A DNA stretch of 64,000 nt from Vibrio navarrensis (GCF_015767675.1 NZ_CP065217.1:2294001-2358000), one strand, 5' to 3'. Shown: positions 39,050 through 49,876, counted from the first letter of the stretch. Numbers and translations: made by a program. Notes: generated by a model not told the origin, from the sequence alone.

Positions 39050-40075
39050 CTAATAATGCCTCTCGAGTAAAACCGCTTCCAAACGATCGCTTATCCGGCT
39101 TGGTACTTGTCGTTTGACCTCGTGTACTGCTTCGCCTATGGCGTTAACAACCGCAGATACATCAGCACTTCCATGACTTTTAATGACAATGCCGCGCAAT
39201 CCTAACAAACTTGCACCGTTATACTGGTCGGGGTTCAGTGTTTTTAATTCATAAAATAGCCCAGAAAGCAGTTTTTTGGCTATCCAACCCTTTATAGACG
39301 AAGTCGCCATGCTATTTTTTATTTTTTCGATAAAGAGCTGAGCGGTGCCTTCACTCGCTTTAAGACAGACGTTGCCGACAAAGCCATCACAGACAATCAC
39401 GTCGGCCACATTCTGCAGAATCTGATTTCCCTCAATAAAGCCGACAAAATTAACCGCGTCGGTTTGGGAAAGCAATTCGGCACAACGTTTGACCACATCA
39501 TTACCTTTAATCTCTTCAACACCCACATTTAATACCGCCACTTTGGGGATACGGTTAAGGTGTTCTTCGGCGAGCGCTGCTCCCATTACCGCAAACTGAA
39601 ATAAGCTGTCGGCATCACAAGAAACGTTCGCCCCTAAGTCAAGCATCCAACTGCGGCCAGCGGACACGGTGGGTAATGCAGACACTAATGCAGGTCTGTC
39701 GATTCCTGGCAGTAATTTGAGAATAAAACGAGATAAGGCCATCAAGGCGCCAGTATTGCCACCACTGACACAGGCATCCGCTTTGGCATCCGAAACCAGT
39801 TCAATCGCCAAACGCATCGAACTGTCTTGACTGTTACGCAGTGCCAGAGAAGGTTTTTCCGAGTTGGAGATTACACGACTGCAATGCTGGATAGTCAGAC
39901 GAGAGTCAGGTTTATAACCTAATCGGGAAAGTTGAGTTGTGATCAAAGGTTGATCACCTGTGAGAATCACTTTTAGCTCTGGGAAATGAGACAGTGCCTG
40001 CACGGCGGCAGGCACTGTGACGCGAGGACCAAAATCCCCGCCCATTGCATCAAGTGCAACGGTAATACTTTGCAA
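39050..40075 (-). CDS. plsX: Phosphate acyltransferase PlsX
   Basis: Makes acyl-phosphate from acyl-ACP, feeding PlsY and phospholipid synthesis. 341 residues. The start is a TTG at 40075 with AAGG 6 nt upstream, giving [18 protein letters not shown]. Other family blocks: [25 protein letters not shown] and [15 protein letters not shown]. The rare start codon may hold its level below that of neighbouring rpmF. Confidence 0.96.
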   Translation of the reverse strand: MQSITVALDAMGGDFGPRVTVPAAVQALSHFPELKVILTGDQPLITTQLSRLGYKPDSRLTIQHCSRVISNSEKPSLALRNSQDSSMRLAIELVSDAKADACVSGGNTGALMALSRFILKLLPGIDRPALVSALPTVSAGRSWMLDLGANVSCDADSLFQFAVMGAALAEEHLNRIPKVAVLNVGVEEIKGNDVVKRCAELLSQTDAVNFVGFIEGNQILQNVADVIVCDGFVGNVCLKASEGTAQLFIEKIKNSMATSSIKGWIAKKLLSGLFYELKTLNPDQYNGASLLGLRGIVIKSHGSADVSAVVNAIGEAVHEVKRQVPSRISDRLEAVLLERHY

Positions 40076-40084
40076 AGGTCAACC

Positions 40085-40255
40085 TTACTTGTTGATAACC
40101 TTTTTGCCACGGTAGTAACCTTCAGCGGTTACGTTGTGGCGTAGGTGCGTTTCACCAGAAGTCGCGTCTACAGATAGAGCTGCTGTAGTTAGCGCATCGT
40201 GAGAACGACGCATACCACGTCTTGAACGTGTTTTACGGTTTTGTTGTACGGCCAT
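40085..40255 (-). CDS. rpmF: 50S ribosomal protein L32
   Basis: 56 residues, highly basic: [20 protein letters not shown] at the start and [12 protein letters not shown] at the end. Zinc cysteines are absent, as is usual for this L32 type. It sits between yceD and plsX, the classic yceD-rpmF-plsX order. Confidence 0.98.
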   Translation of the reverse strand: MAVQQNRKTRSRRGMRRSHDALTTAALSVDATSGETHLRHNVTAEGYYRGKKVINK

Positions 40256-40291
40256 TGACCCTACTCCTATGTTATGGGTTCAGCGTAAAGC

Positions 40292-40816
40292 TTATCGCTT
40301 TAAGCTTTTTAAAACATCGAACGGATTTGGTTTACCTTCCTCAATTTCTTCAGGAATATCGCCAAATACCATGTTATTTGAATTAACGCTGCAATCCGCT
40401 TCATCGTGCATGGCAATTTGAGGTAATTCTAGAATGAACTCGTCTTCAACCAATTGAATGAGATCGACCTCTCCATATTCGTTAAGATCTACCAAATCGT
40501 AACATTCTGGAGCATCTTGCTCACTTTTCTCACTGTAGTAAGGAGTATAAGTGAACCCTACTTCACAATAATGTGTGAATGACTCATTACAACGTTGACA
40601 CTCTAAATCGACTTCGATGTTAGCTTTACCAGAGATAACAACGAGTCGCTGTTCATCTATCTCAAATGACAAATAGACTTCTGCGTCGCGTTTTACGCCT
40701 TCGGTCATTTCAGCAAGACGCTTAAACAGACTGGCTTGGATGATACCATCGTAATCCAATCTTTTTTGAGCAGCCTTCGCCGGATCCACCGTTCGCGGTA
40801 TTTTTACCTTTTGCAT
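40292..40816 (-). CDS. yceD: YceD (DUF177) 23S rRNA accumulation protein
   Basis: 174 residues, first gene of the rpmF-fab operon. The DUF177 pattern is visible: MQKVKIPRTVDPAKAAQKRL, a Cys pair in VDLECQRCNESF, and an acidic C-terminal half (DLVDLNEYGEVDLIQLVEDE) ending GKPNPFDVLKSLKR. In plants and bacteria YceD proteins affect 23S rRNA levels; the mechanism is not settled. It is divergent from maf. Confidence 0.94.
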   Translation of the reverse strand: MQKVKIPRTVDPAKAAQKRLDYDGIIQASLFKRLAEMTEGVKRDAEVYLSFEIDEQRLVVISGKANIEVDLECQRCNESFTHYCEVGFTYTPYYSEKSEQDAPECYDLVDLNEYGEVDLIQLVEDEFILELPQIAMHDEADCSVNSNNMVFGDIPEEIEEGKPNPFDVLKSLKR

Positions 40817-40965
40817 AGGGCGCGAATATTATCTTCCAAATAGAAATTAGTCAAAGAAAAAGGCAAAAAATTTGTACTTTTTTGCGCTTGTCATACAGAG
40901 CATTAGCAAGGGTCGGTTTTGATCCGTTATGCTAGGAAAAATGCTCTGCCAAATTGTAAATTAAA

Positions 40966-41550
40966 ATGAAAAATTACCAACTAGTTTTAGCGTCTACCTC
41001 GCCATTTCGCCAGCAACTGCTTGAAAAACTGTCGCTGCCCTTTACGACCCAATCGCCAATTTGTGATGAGACGCCTTTGCCAAGCGAATCTCCTCAAGAT
41101 CTGGTTTTACGATTGGCACAGACCAAAGCGGAATCTTGTGCACTGACCCAACCAAGCTTAGTCATTGGCAGCGATCAGGTCTGCGTAATTGGTGGAGAAA
41201 TTGTTGGCAAGCCACTCTCCGGAGAGCAGGCTATACAGCAACTACTCTCACAAAGTGGTAAAAGCATTGATTTCTATACCGGTTTAGCCGTATTTAACAG
41301 CCAAACTGGACAAACGCTGAGCAAGCTAGATACCTTTCGTGTCCACTTTCGCCAACTTTCCCAAGCACAAATTGAATACTATGTCGATGTAGAGCAACCT
41401 TTTTACTGCGCTGGCAGTTTCAAAAGTGAAGGATTAGGCATTGCGCTGTTTGAACGATTAGAGGGCAAAGATCCCAACACTTTGATCGGGCTGCCTCTCA
41501 TTGATCTGGTCGATATACTGGAAAAACACGGATGTAAAGTACTGGGATAA
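40966..41550 (+). CDS. yceF: Maf-like nucleotide pyrophosphatase (YceF type, m7GTP)
   Basis: House-cleaning enzyme that hydrolyses modified nucleoside triphosphates. 194 residues. The Maf start [41 protein letters not shown] and the C-terminal [11 protein letters not shown] are seen. The yceF-yceD-rpmF neighbourhood and the LASTSPFR start favour the m7GTP-specific YceF subgroup over YhdE. Confidence 0.92.
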   Translation: MKNYQLVLASTSPFRQQLLEKLSLPFTTQSPICDETPLPSESPQDLVLRLAQTKAESCALTQPSLVIGSDQVCVIGGEIVGKPLSGEQAIQQLLSQSGKSIDFYTGLAVFNSQTGQTLSKLDTFRVHFRQLSQAQIEYYVDVEQPFYCAGSFKSEGLGIALFERLEGKDPNTLIGLPLIDLVDILEKHGCKVLG

Positions 41551-41557
41551 TCAGAAT

Positions 41558-41580
41558 AAAGGGATGACCATCATCCCTTT
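41558..41580. terminator. Bidirectional terminator between maf and rluC
   Basis: Perfect 10-bp stem AAAGGGATGA / TCATCCCTTT with a 3-nt loop, which includes the rluC stop codon; T-run on the plus strand. Confidence 0.8.
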
Positions 41581-42524
41581 TTCTCACTTCGAAGAGAGGC
41601 TAACACCGCCTCTAGCTGCTCACCCATCGGCGCGTTAATCTCCATTGACGCTTCGGTAGCTGGGTGCACAAAACGTATGTTGGCCGCATGCAAAAACAGA
41701 CGGTCTAACCCATGTTGACCTGTGTAAGCATCAAATCGACGATCACCATATCGATCGTCCCACGCAATAGGGTGGCCGCTGTACTGTGTGTGGACACGAA
41801 TTTGATGCGTTCTCCCGGTAATCGGACTCGCTTGCACTAACGTCGCTTGGGTAAACTTTTCAAGCACGCTAAAGCGCGTTTCAGAAGGTTTACCATTCGG
41901 ATTAACGCGAACAATGCTATTCACTTCGTTCTTCAACAGTGGCGCGTTGACCACCTTGCAGCTGTTTTTCCACTCACCCATCACCAACGCGAAATAATAT
42001 TTCTTAACTGTTTTTTCACGAAACTGCGCTTGCAAATGTCGCAATGCAGAGCGCTTTTTAGCCACGAGCAAGATTCCGGAGGTGTCACGGTCAATACGAT
42101 GCACTAGCTCTAAAAAACGCGCTTCCGGTCTTAACGCTCGTAGCGCTTCAATCGCACCAAATTTTAAACCGCTACCACCGTGTACCGCCGTGCCAGAGGG
42201 TTTATTGAGGATCAGCAGATGATCGTCTTCGAAGATAATCTGCTGCTCAAGCTCTGCTACTCGATTGAGTTTGGTGCTCGGTGCGACTTCTGGTGTTTTT
42301 TCTTCCACCGTTAGGGGTGGAATACGTACCACGTCGCCAGCTTGCAGCTTATACTCTGCTTTGATGCGCTTTTTGTTTACTCGGACTTCGCCCTTACGCA
42401 CGATTCGATAAATCATGCTTTTAGGGACATCTTTTAATTGGTTACGCAAGAAATTATCAATGCGTTGACCAGCCATATCCTCATCGATTTCGACGGATTG
42501 GACTTTAGTTCTGATTTCGTTCAT
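41571..42524 (-). CDS. rluC: 23S rRNA pseudouridine(955/2504/2580) synthase
   Basis: 317 residues. An N-terminal S4 RNA-binding domain (about 18-75: RIDNFLRNQLKDVPKSMIYR) precedes the pseudouridine synthase core. Catalytic Asp145 is in VHRIDRDTSGILLVAKK. KPSGTAVHGGSGLKFGAIE and TGRTHQIRVH are also present. It is divergent from rne, a highly conserved arrangement. Confidence 0.97.
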   Translation of the reverse strand: MNEIRTKVQSVEIDEDMAGQRIDNFLRNQLKDVPKSMIYRIVRKGEVRVNKKRIKAEYKLQAGDVVRIPPLTVEEKTPEVAPSTKLNRVAELEQQIIFEDDHLLILNKPSGTAVHGGSGLKFGAIEALRALRPEARFLELVHRIDRDTSGILLVAKKRSALRHLQAQFREKTVKKYYFALVMGEWKNSCKVVNAPLLKNEVNSIVRVNPNGKPSETRFSVLEKFTQATLVQASPITGRTHQIRVHTQYSGHPIAWDDRYGDRRFDAYTGQHGLDRLFLHAANIRFVHPATEASMEINAPMGEQLEAVLASLRSEKKG

Positions 42525-43122
42525 GGCGCTATTGTAAACGTAAACGGGCTTAAGTTCACAGAGTCTTTCTTTTCCCTTAACGACAAAATTTACCTATCTG
42601 CGCCATAAGGTTCGTTCTCGCTTTGCTCTCCCAACAACAAAGTTACCCACAGGTTACTAATCACCCACCAATTGTTTATAAAGCCAACAGTGGCAATAGG
42701 TAAAATTGAACTCAAACTAAAAACTTGCAACGTTTGCGTCAAAGGCGATTGCTGATACTCCGCCGCACTGTTATAGTTCACGACTGCGAAGGTAGGTCCG
42801 GTTGATTACTTGTATATAACCGACCGTTTGTCCACAAGCACACCGAGTAGTTTGTTGACGTTTGAATGCTGCAATTGGCGTAAGACATCTCAACATCAAC
42901 ATAACTGTCACACTACTCATCGCACACTCATGTTGAGTAATTACCGATATTGATACGGCTCACAGGCAACCTATGTTGTTTGTGATGACTGACGTGCCCT
43001 AGAGCATCCCCCTCCAGCCGGGAGGCTGCAATCTGTAAACCACGGGATCAGGCACCATGAGATAGCGAACTTTGTGACAGAGACAAAAGACAACAAAAGA
43101 TAAAGACAACGAGAAATTTTCA
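42525..43122 (+). promoter_or_regulatory. Long rne 5' leader/promoter region with hairpins
   Basis: 598 bp between the divergent rluC and rne. No gene seen; a 63-codon minus-strand frame has no ribosome binding site. Close to rne, an ATCCC-CCTCC-AGCCG-GGAGG element (43006-43025) forms a tight stem, and GGGAT (43044-43048) could close an outer stem. In E. coli the rne leader hairpins hp2 and hp3 mediate cleavage of rne mRNA by RNase E itself; a similar role here is inferred from position. Confidence 0.55.
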
Positions 43123-46100
43123 ATGAAAAGAATGTTAATTAACGCAACTCAAAAAGAAGAGTTGCGTGTCGCTTTGGTTGATGGCCAACGACTTTACGAT
43201 TTGGATATCGAAAGTCCTGGGCATGAATCGAAGAAAGCAAATATCTACAAAGGGCGTATCACACGCGTTGAACCAAGCTTAGAAGCCGCATTCGTCGATT
43301 ACGGTGCTGAGCGACACGGTTTCCTTCCTCTCAAAGAAATTGCCAAAGAATACTTCCCAGATGGTTATACCTACCAAGGCCGTCCGAGCATTAAAGAAGT
43401 GCTAAGAGAAGGTCAGGAAGTAATTGTACAGATTGAGAAAGAAGAACGTGGGAGTAAAGGCGCTGCTTTGACAACGTTTATCTCTTTGGCAGGCAGCTAC
43501 TTAGTGTTGATGCCAAACAACCCTCGTGCAGGTGGTATTTCTCGCCGTATCGAAGGTGACGAGAGAACCGATCTCAAAACGGCCTTAAGCACACTCGAAC
43601 TACCGCAAGGAATGGGCTTGATTGTCCGCACCGCAGGGGTAGGCAAAAGTGCAGAAGAACTTGAGTGGGACCTAAATGTACTACTCAATCATTGGGCGGC
43701 AATTAAAGACGCTTCTGAATCAAATCCAGCGCCGTTTCTGATCCACCAAGAGAGTAACGTCATTGTTCGTGCTATCCGCGACTATTTGCGTCGCGATATC
43801 GGTGAGATCTTAATCGACAGCAACACCATTTTTGAACGCGCCAAAGAGCACATTCAGTTGGTTCGTCCAGACTTTATCAGCCGTGTGAAGAAATACGATG
43901 GTGAAGTGCCGCTTTTCAGTCACTATCAGATTGAAAGCCAGATTGAGTCCGCGTTCCAACGTGAAGTTCGTCTTCCTTCTGGTGGTTCTATCGTTATTGA
44001 CCCAACCGAAGCATTGACCTCGATTGATATCAACTCTGCGCGTGCGACCAAAGGCGGCGACATCGAAGAAACCGCTCTAAACACCAACTTGGAAGCGGCA
44101 GACGAAATCGCTCGCCAGCTGCGTCTGCGTGACTTAGGTGGTCTGGTGGTGATCGATTTCATCGACATGACTCCTGTGCGTCACCAACGCGAAGTGGAAA
44201 ACCGCCTGCGAGAAGCGGTACGTCTTGATCGTGCACGTGTACAAATTGGCCGCATTTCACGCTTTGGTCTGCTCGAAATGTCGCGTCAGCGCTTGAGTCC
44301 TTCTTTAGCAGAAGCTAGCCATCACATCTGTCCTCGTTGTAGTGGTACCGGTGTCGTTCGCGACAACGAATCTCTAGCGCTTTCTGTTTTGCGTTTAATT
44401 GAAGAAGAAGCACTGAAAGACAATACCGCCCAAGTATTGGCTGTGGTACCTGTACCGATCGCTTCTTACCTGTTGAACGAAAAACGTCGCTCAGTGAACC
44501 ACATTGAACGCATCCAAGAAGTCAAGATCACTGTCGTGCCGAACTCCGACATGGAAACACCGCACTTTGAGGTGATCCGTGTACGTGAAGGCGAAGAGGT
44601 GGATCTGCTTTCCTACTTGCTACCGAAGAAATTGGAAGCGATAAAAGAAGCGGAAGGAAAAGAGAGTTCAGAAACAGAATTCAAGCCGAAACGCATTGAA
44701 GAACCTGTTTTGAAAGGTTTCGCATCTACTGCGCAATCTGCTCCTGCGCCAAAACCAGCACCGCAAGTAAAAGAAGTGGAAGCTCAACCTCAGCCACAGC
44801 AGCCAGGCTTGTTGAGTCGCTTCTTTAGTGCACTGGGTAACTTTCTGTTTGGCTCTGCTCAAGACAAAGCTGAGGCAGAAAAACAGCAGACGCAAAACGA
44901 AGGCGAAAAAGACGACAAACGTCAGAAACGTGAACATCACGATCGTAATGATCGCCGTCGTAACAGTCGTGAGCCTCGTGAAAACCGAGAGCCTCGTGAC
45001 AACAAACGTCGCCGTAAACCACGCGACGAGAGTGCGACAGTAGAACCCGCTCAAGATGAAAGCGCTAAGCCGCGCCAACAACAAAAGCGTAAGCCGAAAG
45101 CGGCTCCGGTGAAAGCAGAAGCACCTGTAGAAAACAAAGCGAACCCCAAAGTCGCGGAAAAAGGTTTACAGCTTGCTTCAGAAGCACAAGGGGCACAGAA
45201 GCAGGATTCTGTTAAAGCAAATGTGAAGGCAGAGAAAGTTAAAGAGCGTCGTCAGCGTCGTAAACTGAACAAATCTGTACGCGTAAAAGATCAGGTTCAA
45301 GACGAAACGGTAGAAGAAAACGTATTGGCTGCGACGCCTGTGCTGGAGCAAAACGAAGGTTTCGTTGCTACGCCAGTTGAAACTGCGGTTCAAATCGTTG
45401 CAAACATTGATACTGACAGTGTCGATGAGCAAGACGAAGATAAAGAGGCGAAACCACGCCGCAATCGTCGTTCGCCACGTCATCTTCGTGCCAGTGGGCA
45501 ACGTCGTCGCCGTGGTCGTGACCGCCGTCCAAATCCTTTCCGCCTGCGTAAAGGTGGCGTTGCATCACCAGAAATGGCGATGGGTAAAGTGATGCCGCGC
45601 TATATTCCAAAACCGGTTGCGAAAAAAGAGCAAGTCGCGAAAGAGCCTGTGACAGAAACCATCGTCGAATCAGCAGTGATTTTGCAAGGTGGTGTTGCTT
45701 GTCCTGAACTCGCTATGGGTAAAGTCATTGTTCGACGTGACGCAGATGAGCAGCAAACGTCTGACACTATCCAGCACAACCAAGCGGCTGTTGAAGTCAT
45801 TGAGCAAGTGACAACGCCTGTCGATGCACAAGAAGCTGTCATTGTGGCAGAAGACTCTTTCGTTGCAGCAAAGGAACCTACATCACAAGCAGACGTGGAA
45901 GTTGTAAGCGAATCAGCTCAAGAAACGGCTGAACAGGTTTCGGTTGCCGTTGAAGAAACGGTTGATGAAACTAATGCTGAAGTGACGACCCTAGAAGCGA
46001 CTTCTTCTAAAGTAGAAAGCAAAGAGGACTCGGCAGAGAATCTGGTCAAAGTCGAAGCACCGGTACAGGCAACTCAGCCCAAGCTGGAAAAGCGAGCGGT

Positions 46101-46287
46101 GAGTGCGCTATCTAAGCCACATGCCTTTGCGCCGATGACCAAAGCGCCTGGTCCACAGGAGCTGCGTGAGATTACCGTCGTCGCAGCCGCGTTCCGCTCT
46201 GAGCGTTATGTTCAACGCGGTGCAGGCAGTCAGGTGGCAACAAGCCAAGCTTCTGCTGAAATGGCAAAACCTGGATTGACAAACTAA
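43123..46287 (+). CDS. rne: Ribonuclease E
   Basis: Endoribonuclease and scaffold of the RNA degradosome. 1054 residues. The catalytic half (about 1-520) has the S1 domain ([18 protein letters not shown]), the DNase I-like site with aspartates in [15 protein letters not shown] and [12 protein letters not shown], and the zinc link CPRCSGTG. The C-terminal half is disordered: an amphipathic membrane helix near [17 protein letters not shown], an Arg-rich RNA-binding stretch, a Lys/Arg region, then a Glu/Val-rich tail. A motif occurs twice, [13 protein letters not shown] and [13 protein letters not shown]. The end [19 protein letters not shown] resembles the PNPase-binding end of E. coli RNase E. 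Confidence 0.97.
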   Translation: MKRMLINATQKEELRVALVDGQRLYDLDIESPGHESKKANIYKGRITRVEPSLEAAFVDYGAERHGFLPLKEIAKEYFPDGYTYQGRPSIKEVLREGQEVIVQIEKEERGSKGAALTTFISLAGSYLVLMPNNPRAGGISRRIEGDERTDLKTALSTLELPQGMGLIVRTAGVGKSAEELEWDLNVLLNHWAAIKDASESNPAPFLIHQESNVIVRAIRDYLRRDIGEILIDSNTIFERAKEHIQLVRPDFISRVKKYDGEVPLFSHYQIESQIESAFQREVRLPSGGSIVIDPTEALTSIDINSARATKGGDIEETALNTNLEAADEIARQLRLRDLGGLVVIDFIDMTPVRHQREVENRLREAVRLDRARVQIGRISRFGLLEMSRQRLSPSLAEASHHICPRCSGTGVVRDNESLALSVLRLIEEEALKDNTAQVLAVVPVPIASYLLNEKRRSVNHIERIQEVKITVVPNSDMETPHFEVIRVREGEEVDLLSYLLPKKLEAIKEAEGKESSETEFKPKRIEEPVLKGFASTAQSAPAPKPAPQVKEVEAQPQPQQPGLLSRFFSALGNFLFGSAQDKAEAEKQQTQNEGEKDDKRQKREHHDRNDRRRNSREPRENREPRDNKRRRKPRDESATVEPAQDESAKPRQQQKRKPKAAPVKAEAPVENKANPKVAEKGLQLASEAQGAQKQDSVKANVKAEKVKERRQRRKLNKSVRVKDQVQDETVEENVLAATPVLEQNEGFVATPVETAVQIVANIDTDSVDEQDEDKEAKPRRNRRSPRHLRASGQRRRRGRDRRPNPFRLRKGGVASPEMAMGKVMPRYIPKPVAKKEQVAKEPVTETIVESAVILQGGVACPELAMGKVIVRRDADEQQTSDTIQHNQAAVEVIEQVTTPVDAQEAVIVAEDSFVAAKEPTSQADVEVVSESAQETAEQVSVAVEETVDETNAEVTTLEATSSKVESKEDSAENLVKVEAPVQATQPKLEKRAVSALSKPHAFAPMTKAPGPQELREITVVAAAFRSERYVQRGAGSQVATSQASAEMAKPGLTN

Positions 46288-46304
46288 CCCGACCTCTCTA
46301 ACTC

Positions 46305-46330
46305 AAAGGGCTACTAAACAGTAGCCCTTT
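46305..46330. terminator. Bidirectional terminator after rne
   Basis: Perfect 11-bp stem AAAGGGCTACT / AGTAGCCCTTT between convergent rne and the phosphatase gene. Confidence 0.85.
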
Positions 46331-46344
46331 CGCTATTTGAGCTT

Positions 46345-46803
46345 CTAGTTCTTGCACTTTTCCAAGATGGCATCTGCCGCTTGTTCAATCAGATCCAGCA
46401 CCTGCTCAAACCCTGCATCACCACCATAGTAGGGATCAGGGATCTCATCATGCTCGCAAGAGCAATGGTTCAAAAAGAGCGAAATCTTATGCTGGTACTG
46501 CGCAGGGCAAATCGCCAAAAGATCGTTGAGATTTGCCTTATCTGCCGCCAAGACCATATCAAAGTACGCAAAATCCTCTCCTCTCACTTGCCGCGCTCGA
46601 ATTCCTTGGAACGAGTAGCCTCTTTTCTCTCCAGCGCATCGAGAACGATGGTCTGGCTGCGATCCTCTGTGATAGTCAATCGTCCCCGCTGAATCAATTT
46701 CTACCTCCATACCCAGATTCATTGCTTTAGCGCGCAGTACCGCTTCAGCCGTCGGAGAGCGGCAAATATTTCCCATACACACAACCAATAGTTTTTTCAT
46801 CAC
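46345..46803 (-). CDS. Low molecular weight protein-tyrosine-phosphatase
   Basis: 152 residues. The P-loop CMGNICRS with Cys9 and Arg15, and the general acid Asp in DEIPDPYYGG, define the LMW-PTP family. It is alone, convergent with rne. Some members act on capsule/polysaccharide tyrosine kinases, but no such genes lie here, and the eukaryote-like form YfkJ is an alternative match. Substrate unknown. Confidence 0.92.
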   Translation of the reverse strand: MMKKLLVVCMGNICRSPTAEAVLRAKAMNLGMEVEIDSAGTIDYHRGSQPDHRSRCAGEKRGYSFQGIRARQVRGEDFAYFDMVLAADKANLNDLLAICPAQYQHKISLFLNHCSCEHDEIPDPYYGGDAGFEQVLDLIEQAADAILEKCKN

Positions 46804-46976
46804 TTCATCCTTGGTAATCGCCTTCTTTCAAACTCCGACTCTAGCAAGTGACAACATTTTTCTAAAGAAATTGCTTTTTAGCGTGCATCATTTCTATTTA
46901 ACCCTAATGATTACAAGTACTTTGTAGTTAGGTTTTCCGTTACTATGGCGAAAAGGTAAATATTATTGGAGTTGAT

Positions 46977-47582
46977 ATGCACTCGGAAGAGAACAAAGAG
47001 AGTCGCCACAAGGAACGACAACAGAAAATTAAACAGCAAGTCGATGCCAAAATCGCCGCCGCCCAGGAAGAAAAAGGCTTGCTACTAGTGATCACAGGCA
47101 ATGGCAAAGGCAAATCAACCTCTGGTTTTGGGACGATCGCTCGCGCAGTTGGGCACGGCAAAAAATGCGCAGTGGCGCAATTTATTAAAGGAACCTGGGA
47201 CAATGGCGAACGCAATTTGCTGGAAAAACTAGGCGTTGAGTTTCAAGTCATGGCGACCGGTTTCACTTGGGAAACCCAGAACAAAGAGACGGATACCCAA
47301 GCCGCACAGCAAGTTTGGCAAGAGTGCAAGCGCATGCTCAAAGATGAATCACTTGACGTACTTCTTTTTGACGAACTCACCTACATGGTCAGCTATGGTT
47401 ATATTGATTTAGATGATGTGGTGGATGCGCTAGCACAGCGTCCTCAAATGCAATCGGTGGTAATCACCGGTCGCGGTGCACATCGCACTCTGATCGAAAT
47501 GGCGGACACTGTCTCTGAAGTGAGAAACGTGAAACACGCTTTCGAATCCGGTATCAAAGCATTGAAAGGGGTTGATTGGTAG
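46977..47582 (+). CDS. btuR: Cob(I)alamin adenosyltransferase (CobA type)
   Basis: Adenosylates corrinoids to make coenzyme B12. 201 residues. The P-loop-like VITGNGKGKSTSGFG is at about 36-50 and the conserved LLFDELTYMVSYGYI and VVITGRGAHRTLIE blocks follow. The N-terminus is Lys/Arg/Glu-rich. GGAG 5 nt upstream supports ATG 46977. In a non-synthesising Vibrio it would serve B12 salvage. Confidence 0.95.
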   Translation: MHSEENKESRHKERQQKIKQQVDAKIAAAQEEKGLLLVITGNGKGKSTSGFGTIARAVGHGKKCAVAQFIKGTWDNGERNLLEKLGVEFQVMATGFTWETQNKETDTQAAQQVWQECKRMLKDESLDVLLFDELTYMVSYGYIDLDDVVDALAQRPQMQSVVITGRGAHRTLIEMADTVSEVRNVKHAFESGIKALKGVDW

Positions 47583-47606
47583 CCTTTTCCTCGGCACACA
47601 TCGTTT

Positions 47607-47640
47607 GCAATAAGGGCGACCATCAAGTCGCCCTTATTGC
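47607..47640. terminator. Bidirectional terminator between btuR and asmA
   Basis: Perfect 14-bp stem GCAATAAGGGCGAC / GTCGCCCTTATTGC with a 6-nt loop between convergent genes. Confidence 0.85.
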
Positions 47641-47660
47641 ATTTAGTTTACTTATTGCGT

Positions 47661-49769
47661 TTAGTTGAACAGTCCTTTTAACAATCCATCCACCGCTTGC
47701 TTGGTTTTTTCATCTTTGATCTTATCGGTCAACTTCTCGACTCCGCGGTCGATCTCTTTCTGCGCTTTCTGCTTGAGCACATCGTCAAACACTAGCTTGA
47801 ATTTAGGGTCGGCCCATTTACCGGAAATATTGATGGGGATCGTAACATCGCGCAGCTCGTCGATATCCTTACCGCCCTGACCTTCTAACGTGCCAACAAT
47901 GGAAGTACTGACCGTAAAATCAACCGTTTGATCGATGTAGTTTGCTTCTCCTTTACCACGAATACGCAGTAACGGAGATTGCATGTGCAGATTGTCGGTC
48001 GACACATTGCCTTTATTGAGCTTTAACGTAGCACTCATCGAGCTGAAATCGGTTTTTTGCACACCTTGCTTTTCATCCAACTTTTGCCCTTTAAATTTCG
48101 CGTAATTTTCACGAATCAACTGGGCAACGTTGATGCCATTGACAGCACCATCAGCAAAATTGATCGTCGCGGTGCCCACTAAGTTCTTCTGAATACCACT
48201 TGGTGTCAAACTGCTACCCTGCACATCAATGTTGATGTCGCCAGTGCCTTCCAACTTGTCATTTTGTGCCACGTCCACCAGCAGTGGCTGCACTTGGACA
48301 TCTTTTATGCGCTTTTTCACACTATAGGTGGCTGGTGATCGACGTGCATCCAGTTTCGCGCTGGCGTTGATAGAGCCTTGATACAGATTGGCATCAAAGC
48401 GATCTAAGGTCGCAATACCACGGTTCACCGTGAACTTGGTGATGACATTTTGCAGCTTGGCATTATTGGCTTTGAACTTATCAATACTCACTTGACCAAT
48501 CACATCCAACGTTTTTAACGCGCTCAGATCAGGCTCAACTTCGTTGTTTGCCTCTGGATGCGCGTCTTTGTCATTGCTGCTGTTTGTGCTTGCCGTTTCT
48601 TGCGACGGCTGCGTTAGGCCGAGAAACTCATCGAGATCAATCTCTAGGCTGTGCAGCGAAAAACGCACTTTCGGAATCTCAGCTAACGTCACACCGGCTT
48701 TACCGTCTAATGCAATAGCGTTGGCGGTCAGTTTATTCAGCACAAGCGATAGATGGCTGCGCGGCACATCAAAGGTCACTTCAGAGCTCATTGCCACCTT
48801 CATTGGCGATTGAGGCAGTGATTCCCCATTGAGTTGCGATTCCAACAGGAATGTCTTCACCATCACGGTGCTGATGGCAGCATCCACATGCAACTGCGCC
48901 GAGCCATTGGCCGAAAGATCCATACCGGATGCTTGGCCTTTGATTGCAAATGTCAGTGCGTTGTCTTTATCAAACTCGAATGTGTTCAGCACCAACTTGA
49001 TGCTATCCATCTTCGTGGCTGGATCGCTAAACTGGCTGTTCAGCTCGATATTGCGCAGAGCATAAGAAGAGAAGTCTTGCGCCAAGTGAAACTCAAGCTT
49101 ACCGTTTGCGCTGAACTGTTGCTGGTTGTTTTTTCCTTTGGCTGAAAACTCCGCTTTGGTCCATTGCTCAAAGGCAAACTCTGAAAGTGAGAAATTCACA
49201 TCATAGAGTTCAAGTGAAGTACCCGCTTGTCTATCTTGGTTAACGAGTTTGGCATTGCTCACCGAGATCCCGGCTAGCTCAATACGCCAGTCTGCCGCCG
49301 CGCCAGCTTGCTGTGGAGCATCCGTGGCGGGCTCCGAGATCACCTCTTGCGGAGCCGTCTCTTGCTGCGCTTTCTGCTGCTGAGTCAACGCATCAATATT
49401 CTTTTGCCCATCTTTACGCGTCTCTAAATGAAATTCCGCACCATCAAGGCGAACATCACCAATCTGCAAGACTTTATCAAGCAGAGGCATCACCGAGATA
49501 TCGATCCCAACGTTCTCAACTTTAAATAAGTTTTCTTGAGAAAAGCCCTGAGGATTCTTTAACTCCGTTTTGCCTAGAGAAAAACCAACCGAAGGGAAAA
49601 ATTGCCATTCAATGTCGCCTTCAATCACCAACGCTAAACCCGTTTGCTTGGCTACTTGTTCGGTGATCAACGGTCTAAATTGATTGGGATTCACTAAGGT
49701 CACTAACGCTATCACCGCAATCACGACAACCGCGATAGACGCAGCCAAAATAAGGAACAGTTTTTTCAT
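47661..49769 (-). CDS. asmA: AsmA family outer-membrane biogenesis protein
   Basis: 702 residues from ATG 49769 (AAGGA 8 nt upstream). An N-terminal membrane anchor (LFLILAASIAVVVIAVIALV) leads to a large periplasmic beta-rich domain of the AsmA/bridge-like lipid-transfer class, with a Gln/Ala-rich insertion (about 130-160). The C-terminal AsmA_2 region includes GTGDINIDVQGSSLTPSGIQ and ADPKFKLVFDDVLKQ. The asmA-udk-apbC-metG order mirrors the E. coli asmA region, supporting the name. The family affects outer-membrane lipid balance. Confidence 0.88.
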   Translation of the reverse strand: MKKLFLILAASIAVVVIAVIALVTLVNPNQFRPLITEQVAKQTGLALVIEGDIEWQFFPSVGFSLGKTELKNPQGFSQENLFKVENVGIDISVMPLLDKVLQIGDVRLDGAEFHLETRKDGQKNIDALTQQQKAQQETAPQEVISEPATDAPQQAGAAADWRIELAGISVSNAKLVNQDRQAGTSLELYDVNFSLSEFAFEQWTKAEFSAKGKNNQQQFSANGKLEFHLAQDFSSYALRNIELNSQFSDPATKMDSIKLVLNTFEFDKDNALTFAIKGQASGMDLSANGSAQLHVDAAISTVMVKTFLLESQLNGESLPQSPMKVAMSSEVTFDVPRSHLSLVLNKLTANAIALDGKAGVTLAEIPKVRFSLHSLEIDLDEFLGLTQPSQETASTNSSNDKDAHPEANNEVEPDLSALKTLDVIGQVSIDKFKANNAKLQNVITKFTVNRGIATLDRFDANLYQGSINASAKLDARRSPATYSVKKRIKDVQVQPLLVDVAQNDKLEGTGDINIDVQGSSLTPSGIQKNLVGTATINFADGAVNGINVAQLIRENYAKFKGQKLDEKQGVQKTDFSSMSATLKLNKGNVSTDNLHMQSPLLRIRGKGEANYIDQTVDFTVSTSIVGTLEGQGGKDIDELRDVTIPINISGKWADPKFKLVFDDVLKQKAQKEIDRGVEKLTDKIKDEKTKQAVDGLLKGLFN

Positions 49770-49845
49770 ATGCGTATTCCTTTGCATGCAAGAGTTGAGA
49801 CAAGAACAGAGAAAACACCTATTTTGCGCGGTTCTTGCTCCAAAA

Positions 49846-49876
49846 AAGAAAGTGGCACTTAAAGTGCCACTTTCTT
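49846..49876 (-). terminator. udk terminator
   Basis: Perfect 15-bp stem AAGAAAGTGGCACTT / AAGTGCCACTTTCTT with a 1-nt centre, 34 bp past the udk stop. Confidence 0.85.

Noticed and set aside
42590..42781. 63-codon minus-strand frame in the rne leader
   Set aside because: No ribosome binding site, no recognisable motif, and it lies in a region expected to be leader or promoter.
44668..45084. 138-codon hydrophobic minus-strand frame within rne
   Set aside because: It is the antisense of the Lys/Arg/Glu-rich RNase E tail, which produces Phe/Leu/Val-rich false membrane proteins.
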